This document shows, in pieces, positions 45,354-54,030 of a stretch of 64,000 bases of DNA; position 1 is the stretch's first letter; every line of letters begins with the position of its first letter. The stretch covers positions 558,001 to 622,000 of the forward strand of contig NZ_AUHF01000001.1 in assembly GCF_000423045.1 (NCBI RefSeq), in the 5' to 3' direction. A program made the position numbers and the translations under genes. This DNA comes from Christiangramia portivictoriae DSM 23547 (lineage in GTDB: Bacteria > Bacteroidota > Bacteroidia > Flavobacteriales > Flavobacteriaceae). The notes under the pieces were generated by a model, which was given only the letters and a program-made list of their open reading frames with translations, searched no databases and was not told the origin of the DNA.

Positions 45354-45361
45354 TATATTTG
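45354..45361 (+). promoter_or_regulatory. -7 box of the sensor kinase gene
   Basis: TATATTTG, perfect TAnnTTTG, predicted leader about 43 nt. It suggests that the kinase has its own promoter rather than being the end of the sugar operon. Confidence 0.5.
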
Positions 45362-45407
45362 AATCTTAACATTTCAAAGCCTCGTTCAGCTGGCTTGAAC
45401 TTACTGA

Positions 45408-47759
45408 ATGTCAAAAACTAACCACAACCCGAACCTGTCAGGTTTAAACCTGAAGCTTTTGCTGATCTCCCTGTTGAGTGCTTTCGTACTGGTGGTGCTT
45501 GGCTTTTTTATTCTCTGGCAGCGCTACCAGATCCTGCTGGATGACCGGCAGACAGAAATGTCTCATATGATCGATGTGGTAGGCCAGAATATTGACCAGT
45601 CTCTTAAATATTCTTACTCTGCAGCGCTGTCTCTGGCCTTGCAGATCGATGAAGAAGGAGAGATAGACAATTTTGAGTTGATCGCTTCGCAGCTTGTGGA
45701 TAATAACCCAAATATCGATGCGATCCAGATCGTACCCGACGGCGTTATTACCAAAGTGTATCCGTTTGAAGAGAACAGGAACGTCATTAATTACAATATT
45801 CTCGAAGATCCGGCCAGGAATGAAGAAGCTTTTGAAGCCATCGAACGCAAGCGCATGTTCTTTGCCGGGCCTTTTGAATTAAAACAGGGTGGTCTTGCGG
45901 TGGTTGGTCGGCTCCCGGTTTTTATAAGTAATGAATTCTGGGGTTTTGTGGCGGTCATCATCAAATTCGATAATCTCATCCATCAATCAGGAATCCATGA
46001 ATTATCAGGGGACGCTTATGAGTTTCAGTTTTCCAAGATAAACCCGGTTTCAGACCAAGAAGAATTTTTCCTGGAATCACGGCCAGATCTGCATGAAAGT
46101 TATTCCGAAGTAATTACTTTGCCAGATGGCGAGTGGCGTTTGTACATTATTCCGCAGTCACAACATCAGCCATTCCTACGACTTATTCCGGTGGCTTTGC
46201 TTATCATTTTTCTGGGAGGCGCCATAGCTTATATTGTTTACCAGGTGCTAAAAAGACCTGTGATCATGCAGGAGCAAATGAAGTCCCAGGCCGGGGAGCT
46301 TGCTGAAAGTGAACAACGGTTCAGAACGATCTTTAACCAGGCGGCGATTGGGATGGCCCGTCTCGATACCAATACCGGGATCATTCTTGAAACCAATAAG
46401 AAATTCCAGCAATTACTGGGTTATCCTGAAGATGACCTGGTAGGAAAGTCTCATATAGACATTACACATCCAGATGATAATGAGAAAAACATTGAACTCA
46501 TTGAGAAACTTCGAAATAATGAGATCAATCATTACAGCCTTCAAAAACGCCTGATAAGAAGCGATGGAAAGATCATCTGGATCAACCTGAGCGTATCTCC
46601 ACTATGGGCAGAAGGTGAACAGGCCACGTCTCAGATCGCGCTTATAGAAGATATCTCTGCCAGGATGGAGGCAAAGCAATTATTGATCGATAATGAAAAT
46701 CGCTTTCGAGCGCTCGTGGAAAACAGCGACGAGATCATTCTAATTGTTGATACTGAAAATAGTGTTCGCTATTACTCTCCGTCTCTGGCCAAGGTTTCCA
46801 AATATGAGCAGATCGATTTTACTGCAAATGGCGTATTACACTATATTCATCCGGAAGATCATGATCTTTTACGGCAGAAGATCGAATATTCTTATACGAA
46901 ACCCAATATGCCTATCGCAGATATTATTCTGCGCGTAAAGAACGCTGAAGATCAATGGTTCTGGGTAAATGCGACACTTACCAATATGCTGGATGTGCAG
47001 AATGTAAATGGTTTCGTGGTGAATCTTCGGGATATTACCGAAAAGCGTGAGGCAGAACTGAACCTGGTGAAATCCTACGAGCTGGTGATGGAACAGAACA
47101 AACGACTGCTGAATTTTGCGTATATCGTATCCCACAACCTGCGATCACACGCCAGTAACATGCAGTCTATTCTGGAATTGTATGCTGAAGAAGATTCTGT
47201 AGAAGAAAAAGATCATTATATACAATTGCTTCAGAAGGTATCGGGGAACCTTGACCAGTCGCTGCATGATCTCAATGAGGTGGTTTCCATTAGTACGAAC
47301 ATGGACATTGGGGTACAGAATATCAATGTGCGCAAAACACTGGCGAAAACATTGGAAATTCTGATTCCGCAGATCAATCGAAAAGATGCCAGGATACGCA
47401 ATAATGTTCCAGAAACCATGCAGGTTTCCTTTAATGCTGCATATATGGAAAGTGTATTGCTGAATTTTCTAACCAACGCATTGCGTTATACCGATAGTTC
47501 AAGAACTCCCGAAATCGTTATTTCAGGATACCAGGAGAATAAGCGATGGGTGCTGGAAGTAAAGGATAACGGGATTGGAATAGACCTGGATGCCTACGGT
47601 GATAAGATTTTTGGCCTTTATAAAACATTTTCAAGTAGAAAGGACGGTCGTGGCGTTGGCCTCTTTATTACTAAAAATCAGATCGAAGCGATGGGTGGGT
47701 CGGTAGCAGTAACCAGTACGCCCGGAGTGGGGTCAACTTTTAAAGTTTATTTTAAATGA
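45408..47759 (+). CDS. PAS-domain membrane sensor histidine kinase
   Basis: 783 residues. Membrane helices at about 17-37 and 263-283 flank a periplasmic domain of some 225 residues (CHASE-like by layout). Two PAS domains follow (about 300-420, with GYPEDDLVGKSHIDITHPDD; and about 430-550). The H box is FAYIVSHNLRSHASNM (His about 570), a variant with N-L-R in place of E-L-K/R that is common in Bacteroidota. HATPase motifs: NFLTNALRYTD, DNGIGIDL, GRGVGLFITKNQIEAMGG. Its partner is the receiver gene that overlaps the stop codon. Confidence 0.88.
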   Translation: MSKTNHNPNLSGLNLKLLLISLLSAFVLVVLGFFILWQRYQILLDDRQTEMSHMIDVVGQNIDQSLKYSYSAALSLALQIDEEGEIDNFELIASQLVDNNPNIDAIQIVPDGVITKVYPFEENRNVINYNILEDPARNEEAFEAIERKRMFFAGPFELKQGGLAVVGRLPVFISNEFWGFVAVIIKFDNLIHQSGIHELSGDAYEFQFSKINPVSDQEEFFLESRPDLHESYSEVITLPDGEWRLYIIPQSQHQPFLRLIPVALLIIFLGGAIAYIVYQVLKRPVIMQEQMKSQAGELAESEQRFRTIFNQAAIGMARLDTNTGIILETNKKFQQLLGYPEDDLVGKSHIDITHPDDNEKNIELIEKLRNNEINHYSLQKRLIRSDGKIIWINLSVSPLWAEGEQATSQIALIEDISARMEAKQLLIDNENRFRALVENSDEIILIVDTENSVRYYSPSLAKVSKYEQIDFTANGVLHYIHPEDHDLLRQKIEYSYTKPNMPIADIILRVKNAEDQWFWVNATLTNMLDVQNVNGFVVNLRDITEKREAELNLVKSYELVMEQNKRLLNFAYIVSHNLRSHASNMQSILELYAEEDSVEEKDHYIQLLQKVSGNLDQSLHDLNEVVSISTNMDIGVQNINVRKTLAKTLEILIPQINRKDARIRNNVPETMQVSFNAAYMESVLLNFLTNALRYTDSSRTPEIVISGYQENKRWVLEVKDNGIGIDLDAYGDKIFGLYKTFSSRKDGRGVGLFITKNQIEAMGGSVAVTSTPGVGSTFKVYFK

Positions 47760-48142
47760 CAGATAAAATTGCAGTGATAGACGATGACGAGGTCTATCAA
47801 ATGATCATTAGCAGGTATATTGACAAATCTGGTGTTTACAGGCAGGCAGAATATTACCAGTTTCCGCAAGAGGCTCTAAAATACTATACTGACACAAAAG
47901 ATAACTTACCTTCCGTAATGTTACTGGATATCAATATGCCCTTGATGGATGGCTGGCAGTTCCTGGAAGCGCTACAATCCAGATTTCCTGATGTTTATGA
48001 ACATACCAGGATTTATATAGTTACTTCCTCGATCGCTTTTTCAGACAAGGAGCGTTTTGAAAATTTTCCGGGACTAGCAGGTTTTCTTTCGAAACCTTTG
48101 AATGTAGATAAATTAAGAGAACTGGGAAGAAATGAAGAATAA
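47756..48142 (+). CDS. Single-domain response regulator receiver
   Basis: 128 residues: receiver only. Acidic pair in IDDDEVYQM, phospho-acceptor Asp in VMLLDINMPLMDGWQF (about residue 62) and Lys in GFLSKPLNV. No output domain, so it signals by protein contact or passes phosphate on. The ATG overlaps the kinase stop by four bases; the two form a phosphorelay pair. Confidence 0.9.
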   Translation: MTDKIAVIDDDEVYQMIISRYIDKSGVYRQAEYYQFPQEALKYYTDTKDNLPSVMLLDINMPLMDGWQFLEALQSRFPDVYEHTRIYIVTSSIAFSDKERFENFPGLAGFLSKPLNVDKLRELGRNEE

Positions 48143-48190
48143 AAAGTCCGGTGTAGGGACCGAAACTTTATAAATAACAGGGGAACGTTA

Positions 48191-48562
48191 TTAGGCTGCT
48201 GAGGTAATATTGTAATGAGATAAAATGCTTTCATAGAAAAAGATGCTTTTTTGATCTTTCTTCAGGCAGGACTTCAAAAATCTCTCCAGGTCCATGCACT
48301 CGAAAGTGATATTGGTATATTTTCTCTGTCCAACCGGTAGTTGTAGCTCGATGGTTTGCTCAGCGTAATTAATCTTTACGTTTTTAGCTTCAAAATACTT
48401 TTTGACGATGGCTCTGTGCATTAGTTCAAAGTTCGAACCATCCTGATTTTTATTGGAAATGCTAAAAGAAATAAGATTTTTTACTTCATCAATTAACTCC
48501 GGGGTAGTAAAATTGTTCATTTTAAGCATGTTGTTTAGGTGTATTGTTGTACTGACTTCCAT
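48191..48562 (-). CDS. Unknown small protein
   Basis: 123 residues, soluble, mixed alpha/beta, no signal peptide and no motif I recognise. Methionines at residues 12 and 15 are alternative starts. Codon use looks like the neighbours, and the frame spans most of the gap between convergent genes, which supports it as a real gene. It stands opposite to the kinase-receiver pair. Confidence 0.5.
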   Translation of the reverse strand: MEVSTTIHLNNMLKMNNFTTPELIDEVKNLISFSISNKNQDGSNFELMHRAIVKKYFEAKNVKINYAEQTIELQLPVGQRKYTNITFECMDLERFLKSCLKKDQKSIFFYESILSHYNITSAA

Positions 48563-48668
48563 GGCTAAATTACTATTAGACAGCCTAAAAGCTGTTAATA
48601 AAAATCTAATACTTGTCTTATTAATAAATTTTTAACCTTCGCTCCCTGTTTCTGCTAAGGATCATAGC

Positions 48669-49286
48669 TTATAAATCCATAACTATCGGTGAACGCATGA
48701 TGCGGCCGGCCTCGTCAAGAATGGAAAGATTGTAAAAAGAAGTGTTCTCTCTTTTCAGGTAGCCGGAAGAGTAATGAATATGTCCAAACAAATGGATTTG
48801 AGGCTGAACGATGTGTAATGTTTTCAACAATTCTTCGCAACCAAGACGCTCTCCGGAAGCAATTTGGTCCATAATGCCGTAAGGAGGCGTATGAGTAATA
48901 AGAACATCTGTATCTTTCGGGATCTTATTCCAGTGCCTGCGCATTGAAACGCCTCTTTCGCGATTGAAAGCCCAGTTTTGCATCCCTGGAGTTACCGGGG
49001 ATCCCCAGAATTTTTTTTCTTCGATGATTAATTCCTGGTCCAGTAATACGTCTATGCCCTCAGGAATTGCTTTTAATAAGTCTTTTTTCTCAAAATAGAA
49101 ATCATGATTCCCAGGGACGAGAATCTTTCGTGGATGAGGTTGTTCATTCATCCATTTTAAAAAATCGTTGGTCTCATTTCTAGTACCGCCGTCGGTACAA
49201 TCACCGGCATGTATGAGGATATCTCCTTCCGGAATCGGGAGATGATGATGCAAATTATGGGTGTCTGCGAGACAAACCAGTCTCAT
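48669..49286 (-). CDS. Calcineurin-like metallophosphoesterase
   Basis: 205 residues from the ATG at 49286 (MRLVCLADTHNLHHHL). A frame extended to 49334 would start inside the upstream gene's terminator, so it is rejected. Metal-binding blocks: ADTHN, HAGDCTDGG, VPGNHDFYF, THTPPYGIMD and FGHIHYSSG. Soluble and cytoplasmic. Family members hydrolyse phosphodiesters, including cyclic nucleotides; substrate unknown. Confidence 0.85.
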   Translation of the reverse strand: MRLVCLADTHNLHHHLPIPEGDILIHAGDCTDGGTRNETNDFLKWMNEQPHPRKILVPGNHDFYFEKKDLLKAIPEGIDVLLDQELIIEEKKFWGSPVTPGMQNWAFNRERGVSMRRHWNKIPKDTDVLITHTPPYGIMDQIASGERLGCEELLKTLHIVQPQIHLFGHIHYSSGYLKRENTSFYNLSILDEAGRIMRSPIVMDL

Positions 49287-49313
49287 GTTTTTTCGATTGG
49301 TTGAGTTATAAAC

Positions 49314-49346
49314 AAAAAAAATCCGTTGATGCAAATCAACGGATTT
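49314..49346 (-). terminator. Terminator of the small membrane protein gene
   Basis: 12-bp perfect stem (49319-49330 with 49335-49346), loop GCAA, followed on the minus strand by a T7 run. Confidence 0.88.
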
Positions 49347-49365
49347 AATTCTTCTTTCTCAATTA

Positions 49366-49578
49366 TTATTCTTCATCTTCCGATCCAAACTGGAGCGTCT
49401 CTCCATTGATTGGTAAGACTTTATTGATCGTTTTCAAAATTCCAAAGGCGACAATCGCAGCTGTAACTACGAAAAATATAAATTTCACCAGCAAACTTTC
49501 ACTGATTACAAGACTGTAAAACCCGAGGAATAACTCGACCATTACAAATAATACTTTTACACCGACCTTTAAAAACAT
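49366..49578 (-). CDS. Small membrane protein, unknown
   Basis: 70 residues from the ATG at 49578 (MFLKVGVKVLF). The longer frame would need a TTG that overlaps the -7 box. Two hydrophobic helices (about 5-25 and 30-50), then an acidic tail NGETLQFGSEDEE. No family recognised; monocistronic with promoter and terminator. Confidence 0.65.
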   Translation of the reverse strand: MFLKVGVKVLFVMVELFLGFYSLVISESLLVKFIFFVVTAAIVAFGILKTINKVLPINGETLQFGSEDEE

Positions 49579-49599
49579 TTTTTTCTGATTATTACTCTG

Positions 49600-49607
49600 C
49601 AAATATA
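49600..49607 (-). promoter_or_regulatory. -7 box deciding the start of the small membrane protein
   Basis: Reads TATATTTG on the minus strand; transcription would start near 49596, 18 nt before the ATG at 49578. Confidence 0.5.
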
Positions 49608-49726
49608 GCTTCAGAAAAGCTTAGGTTGAAAGTTTGGAAGCAAGTTTGACGAATATTTAACTTTGGTAACTTCTGGCTCACAATCTTTTAAGTTAAATAT
49701 TCTTAATTCAGGTAGAATCATGCTTC

Positions 49727-51286
49727 ATGAATAGTATTTTGGCGCACCTAAATCCTGGTAAATTGAAGAAGTCAAACAAAATCGCTCTTGGAGTTTTGAT
49801 AGGAATTGGTGTTCTGGCTATCCTTTTAATCGTGGCAAACAATATTCTGGAGAGCAGGATCAAAAAAGGTATTGAGAAAAATCTGGACTCTGCCAACGCT
49901 GTGTATGAAAAGGTGGACGTAAAACTCCTGGATCGCTCTGCGGAAGTGATCAATGCCGCGATTGATATTCGTGGTAAGATGCTGAAAGTGGATACGATCA
50001 GGCTTAATGATATAGAGATCCTCGAATATCTTACGAAAAAGAATATCATCATTGGTGATCTGAAAATCGCCAATCCTGAAGTTAAGATCTTTAAACTTCA
50101 GAAGAAAGACCAGGATTCTTCCAATTCCAAAAAACAGAGTAGTTTAAAAAATAAGATCAGGATCAAATCTGTAAAAGTTTCCGGAGGAAGACTTAAGATC
50201 TTTGAGAAAGATAGTGCTAACCATAGGTTCTACTCCAAACTTCGGGACATCAGCATGGAGCAGGTACGTATCGATTCTTCTTCCTTAAAGGAATCGGTTC
50301 CTTTTAATTATGATCTCATCCTTCTTAATATTGACAGCCTGTATTACGACCTGAATGATCTTCAGAAATTATATGTTGGCGATCTGGTGATACGAAACAA
50401 TGATGTAAAGGTGGCAGATCTTCAGTTAAAGCCTAAGTTTTCCAGAAGTGAACATCAGCAAAACATCAGCAAGGAAACAGATTGGTATGATCTCGAGATC
50501 GATAGTATTGGCATCAGTGATTTTACATGGAGTCTGCAAAATGACAGTTTGAAAATTGGAAATTCCCTTACCCGCATAGATAAGTTCAATTTTGTGATCT
50601 ACCGGGACAAACTGCAATCAGACGATACCAGTATCAAGCCTTTATATAGTGAAATGCTGCGTAAGATGCCTGTACTTATTGAAATTGACAGTATGAGTCT
50701 GACTAATGGATATCTTAAGTATGAGGAGAAGATCCATGCAGACCGCGAACCGGGTACTGTAGATTTCTCCAATATGAATTTCCAGATCAATCATATTTCC
50801 AATGTAGGAATGGACAGCAAGGATTTCCCCGAAACCATGATCAGGGCACAGGCAGATTTTATGGAGTCTGCTTCCCTGAATGTTCGCTGGACTTTTAATA
50901 TTGCAGATACTCAGGATCGATTTAATATTCGCGGGGAACTTGGCAGGATCGCAGCAGAACAGATCAATGAATTTATGAAACCAGCCATGAACGTACAGGC
51001 ACACGGGGAAATTGAAGATCTGTATTTCAATTTTTCAGGAGGTCCTTATACTGCCAAAGGTGATATGCGCCTGGAGTATAAAGATTTTAAGATTGAAGTG
51101 CTTCAAAAGGATGGCCAGGAGAAGAATAAAGTGGTTTCTGCCCTGGCAAATCTCATTGTGAAAAACAAAGCGCAGAATAGCAAGGCCAATCATAAGGATA
51201 TCACTGTGGAGCGAGATCGAACAAAATCTTTCTGGAATTATCTGTGGAATATGATCAAGAACGGAGCTTTAAAAGCGTTTATTTAA
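49727..51286 (+). CDS. Membrane-anchored AsmA/DUF748-like protein
   Basis: 519 residues: a cytoplasmic Lys-rich start, one membrane helix (about 19-40, IALGVLIGIGVLAILLIVAN), then a large extracytoplasmic beta-rich domain with repeated D-S-I/L and L-x-I-x-x-P strand patterns (IGDLKIANPEVKIF; ADLQLKP; MNFQINHISNV). Architecture and strand rhythm resemble AsmA-like/DUF748 proteins implicated in lipid transport to the outer membrane, but this is a resemblance by eye only. Convergent with the universal stress gene, with a 4-nt overlap. Confidence 0.6.
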   Translation: MNSILAHLNPGKLKKSNKIALGVLIGIGVLAILLIVANNILESRIKKGIEKNLDSANAVYEKVDVKLLDRSAEVINAAIDIRGKMLKVDTIRLNDIEILEYLTKKNIIIGDLKIANPEVKIFKLQKKDQDSSNSKKQSSLKNKIRIKSVKVSGGRLKIFEKDSANHRFYSKLRDISMEQVRIDSSSLKESVPFNYDLILLNIDSLYYDLNDLQKLYVGDLVIRNNDVKVADLQLKPKFSRSEHQQNISKETDWYDLEIDSIGISDFTWSLQNDSLKIGNSLTRIDKFNFVIYRDKLQSDDTSIKPLYSEMLRKMPVLIEIDSMSLTNGYLKYEEKIHADREPGTVDFSNMNFQINHISNVGMDSKDFPETMIRAQADFMESASLNVRWTFNIADTQDRFNIRGELGRIAAEQINEFMKPAMNVQAHGEIEDLYFNFSGGPYTAKGDMRLEYKDFKIEVLQKDGQEKNKVVSALANLIVKNKAQNSKANHKDITVERDRTKSFWNYLWNMIKNGALKAFI

Positions 51287-52110
51287 ATTCTAAAGGTCAC
51301 CACCGGGCGGTTGGCATGGTTTACAAGATCCTCGCTAATGCTTCCATTAAAAAAGTGAGCGAGACCTTTGCGACCGTGAGTGCCAATTCCAAGAAGATCT
51401 GCTCCGCGCTTGCGTGCGAAATTCAGGATGCCCTTTTCTACGCTTAAGTCATTATAGATATGAATATTGGGTTCCAGTTCAGGAAATGCTTCGGTAAGTT
51501 TCAATATCCTTTTGGTGGCTTCCGCAGTACTTAAAAAATCATTGGGTGTATTTACAAATAAAAGATGCATTTGTGTGTCGATCGCACGCGCAAATTTCAT
51601 TGCTCTGGAAAGCACATTTTGCTGGTCTGTGGTCGCATCTGTAGCAAATACAAAGTTTTCGATTCTAAAGTCGGGGATTTCGTTTTTTATCACCAGTACA
51701 GGAATTTCAGAATTACGAACGACCTTCTCTGTATTCGATCCAATAAACATCTCCTGATAGCCGCTTGCACCATGGGAACCCATCACGATCATTTCACAAT
51801 TCTTCTCCTGGCTAATTTCAATGATACCTTCGAAAGCCCGGTGGAACTGTACCGTTTCGTGAACGCGGATTCCTTCAAGGTAGTCTGCTTTTTTCAGGCT
51901 TGAAAATCGTTGATGCGCCAGTTTCATGAAAAACAAGGCTTCAGGCACGTTATGGCTGCTGCCGTGGACTGGGTCTATAAGCATCATGGGCAGTTCCAGC
52001 ATGTGCAGCAGATAGATCTCACTGTCGAATTTTCGAGCCAGCTGCGCCGCGACCTTGAGGGCTTTTTCAGCCTGATCGCTAAAATCTGTGGGAACCAGGA
52101 TATTTTTCAT
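51283..52110 (-). CDS. Universal stress protein, tandem UspA domains
   Basis: 275 residues, two Usp domains. N-terminal ILVPTDFSDQAEKALKVAA; the first ATP-binding loop GSHGASGYQEMFIGSNTEKVV is split as GSHGASG and GS; the second is GTHGRKGLAHFFNGSIS. Both keep the G-x2-G-x9-G(S/T) pattern, so both may bind ATP. Common layout in Bacteroidota. Divergent from the rimP operon. Confidence 0.9.
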   Translation of the reverse strand: MKNILVPTDFSDQAEKALKVAAQLARKFDSEIYLLHMLELPMMLIDPVHGSSHNVPEALFFMKLAHQRFSSLKKADYLEGIRVHETVQFHRAFEGIIEISQEKNCEMIVMGSHGASGYQEMFIGSNTEKVVRNSEIPVLVIKNEIPDFRIENFVFATDATTDQQNVLSRAMKFARAIDTQMHLLFVNTPNDFLSTAEATKRILKLTEAFPELEPNIHIYNDLSVEKGILNFARKRGADLLGIGTHGRKGLAHFFNGSISEDLVNHANRPVVTFRI

Positions 52111-52202
52111 AATTCGAAGTAATAGATTGAAGATGAAGTCTCTATTAAATTTACGAAGAATATTTCATTTCCCCTGGCGTTTTTATACTTGAAAAATATT
52201 GC

Positions 52203-52210
52203 TATATTTG
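52203..52210 (+). promoter_or_regulatory. -7 box of the rimP-nusA-infB promoter
   Basis: TATATTTG, perfect TAnnTTTG. Transcription would start near 52214, giving a leader of about 59 nt that contains the hairpin at 52240-52264. Confidence 0.65.
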
Positions 52211-52239
52211 CAGCGTTGAAACTAAAATTTTGGTACAGC

Positions 52240-52264
52240 GAGGGGACAGAAGTCCCCTCTTTTT
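52240..52264 (+). promoter_or_regulatory. Terminator-like hairpin in the rimP leader (candidate attenuator)
   Basis: A perfect GC-rich 8-bp stem GAGGGGAC/GTCCCCTC, loop AGAA, then T5, ending 8 nt before the rimP ATG. In form it is an intrinsic terminator placed inside a leader, so full-length operon mRNA requires readthrough. Confidence 0.7.
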
Positions 52265-52272
52265 ATAAACAT

Positions 52273-52734
52273 ATGCTGAAGGATAAAGTAGAAAAATTAG
52301 CAGAGCAGGTTTTTGAAGAAAATAAAAACTTATTTTTAATAAGCCTTGAGATAAACTCCGCTAATCACATTAAGATCGTAATAGACGGTGATGAAGGAGT
52401 TTCAGTAAATGATTGTATCACAGTAAGTCGCGGTATCGAGCACAATCTCGACAGGGAAGAGGAGGATTTTTCTCTGGAAGTGACTTCTGCAGGGGTTTCT
52501 GAACCTCTGAGCATGCCAAGGCAATACAGCAAAAACATAGGTCGCAGGCTTAAGGTGAAAACTGAGAACGATAAGTTTGAAGGGGATCTTATCGCTGCAG
52601 ACGAAAAGGAGATCAAGCTAGCCTGGAAAGCCAGGGAGCCCAAGCCGGTAGGCAAAGGGAAGGTCACAGTGGATAAAGAGGCAACATTGTCTTATGATGA
52701 AATTGTGGAAGCGAAAGTTAAAATAACATTTTAA
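52273..52734 (+). CDS. rimP: Ribosome maturation factor RimP
   Basis: 153 residues from the ATG at 52273 (MLKDKVEKLAEQV). The frame is open further upstream, but that would translate the leader hairpin, so it is rejected. Contains IVIDGDEGVSVNDCITVSR and LEVTSAGVSEPLSMPRQY, the RimP signatures. Assists 30S maturation. First gene of rimP-nusA-infB, 12 nt before nusA. Confidence 0.93.
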   Translation: MLKDKVEKLAEQVFEENKNLFLISLEINSANHIKIVIDGDEGVSVNDCITVSRGIEHNLDREEEDFSLEVTSAGVSEPLSMPRQYSKNIGRRLKVKTENDKFEGDLIAADEKEIKLAWKAREPKPVGKGKVTVDKEATLSYDEIVEAKVKITF

Positions 52735-52746
52735 TCACAAATTGAT

Positions 52747-53979
52747 ATGGAAAATATCGCGTTGATTGAATCATTCTCAGAATTCAAGGATGATAAGCTT
52801 ATAGACAGGGTAACGCTCATGGCGATCCTGGAAGACGTTTTCAGAAATGCTTTAAAGAAAAAGTATGGAGAGGACGATAATTTTGATATTATTGTAAACC
52901 CTGACAAAGGAGATCTTGAGATCTGGAGAAACCGGATCGTCGTTGCAGATGGTGAAGTGGAAGATTCCAACAGGGAAATTTCTCTTACTCAGGCCAGAAG
53001 GATCGAACCCGATTTTGAAGTTGGTGAAGATGTTTCAGAAGAAGTAAAGCTTATTGATCTTGGAAGAAGAGCTATTTTGGCATTACGCCAGAACCTCATC
53101 TCAAAGATTCATGAGCATGACAACACGAATATTTACAAGCAGTTTAAAGATCTTGAAGGAGAAATTTACACTGCAGAAGTTCATCATATAAGGCACAGAG
53201 CCATTATTCTCCTTGATGACGAGGGGAATGAGATCGTGCTTCCTAAAGACCGCCAGATTCCTTCAGATTTCTTCAGAAAAGGAGAAAATGTACGCGGGAT
53301 CATTGAAAGCGTGGAATTAAAGGGTAACAAGCCAACCATTATCATGTCGCGAACCGCACCAGGTTTCCTTGAGAAGTTATTCGAACAGGAAATCCCTGAA
53401 GTTTTTGATGGTTTAATTACTATCAAAAAGGTTGTTCGTGTTCCTGGTGAAAAAGCGAAAGTAGCGGTAGATTCTTATGATGATAGAATCGATCCTGTTG
53501 GTGCTTGTGTAGGTATGAAAGGTTCCAGAATTCATAGTATCGTACGTGAACTGGGGAATGAGAATATTGATGTGATCAATTTCACCAATAATGAGCAGTT
53601 ATTTATCACCCGTGCACTGAGTCCGGCGAAAATAACTTCCATTAAGATGGATGAAGAAGCTAAGACTGCTGAGGTTATGCTGAAGCCGGAAGAAGTTTCC
53701 AAAGCGATTGGTAGAGGTGGGCATAATATTAGATTAGCTGGTCAATTGACGGGTTATGAAATTGATGTTTATCGTGAAGGTGTTGAAGAAGATGTGGAAT
53801 TAAAGGAGTTTACAGATGAAATTGAAGATTGGGTAATAGCCGAATTTTCAAAAATTGGTCTGGATACTGCGAAGGCTGTACTGGAACAGGATGTTGATGA
53901 TCTTGTGCGTCGTACAGATCTTGAGGAAGAAACCATCAAAGACGTCATGTCGGTTCTTCGCTCAGAATTTGAAGAATAA
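52747..53979 (+). CDS. nusA: Transcription termination/antitermination factor NusA
   Basis: 410 residues: N-terminal RNA-polymerase-binding domain (about 1-125), S1 domain (about 130-200), KH1 and KH2 (DPVGACVGMKGSRIHSI; SKAIGRGGHNIRLA) and a short acidic C-terminus. The long repeated AR domains of E. coli NusA are absent, as in most non-gamma-proteobacteria. It controls pausing and hairpin-dependent termination, and so could act on the hairpin in its own operon leader. Confidence 0.96.
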   Translation: MENIALIESFSEFKDDKLIDRVTLMAILEDVFRNALKKKYGEDDNFDIIVNPDKGDLEIWRNRIVVADGEVEDSNREISLTQARRIEPDFEVGEDVSEEVKLIDLGRRAILALRQNLISKIHEHDNTNIYKQFKDLEGEIYTAEVHHIRHRAIILLDDEGNEIVLPKDRQIPSDFFRKGENVRGIIESVELKGNKPTIIMSRTAPGFLEKLFEQEIPEVFDGLITIKKVVRVPGEKAKVAVDSYDDRIDPVGACVGMKGSRIHSIVRELGNENIDVINFTNNEQLFITRALSPAKITSIKMDEEAKTAEVMLKPEEVSKAIGRGGHNIRLAGQLTGYEIDVYREGVEEDVELKEFTDEIEDWVIAEFSKIGLDTAKAVLEQDVDDLVRRTDLEEETIKDVMSVLRSEFEE

Positions 53980-54030
53980 TATTTTTTTAATATAGAATAC
54001 ATTAAAAGAGGTTAATTTAGAGGGCAATTT

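Noticed and set aside
52189-52272. N-terminal extension of RimP by 28 residues
   Set aside because: It would encode the promoter-proximal leader and the terminator-like hairpin; RimP homology starts at the ATG at 52273.
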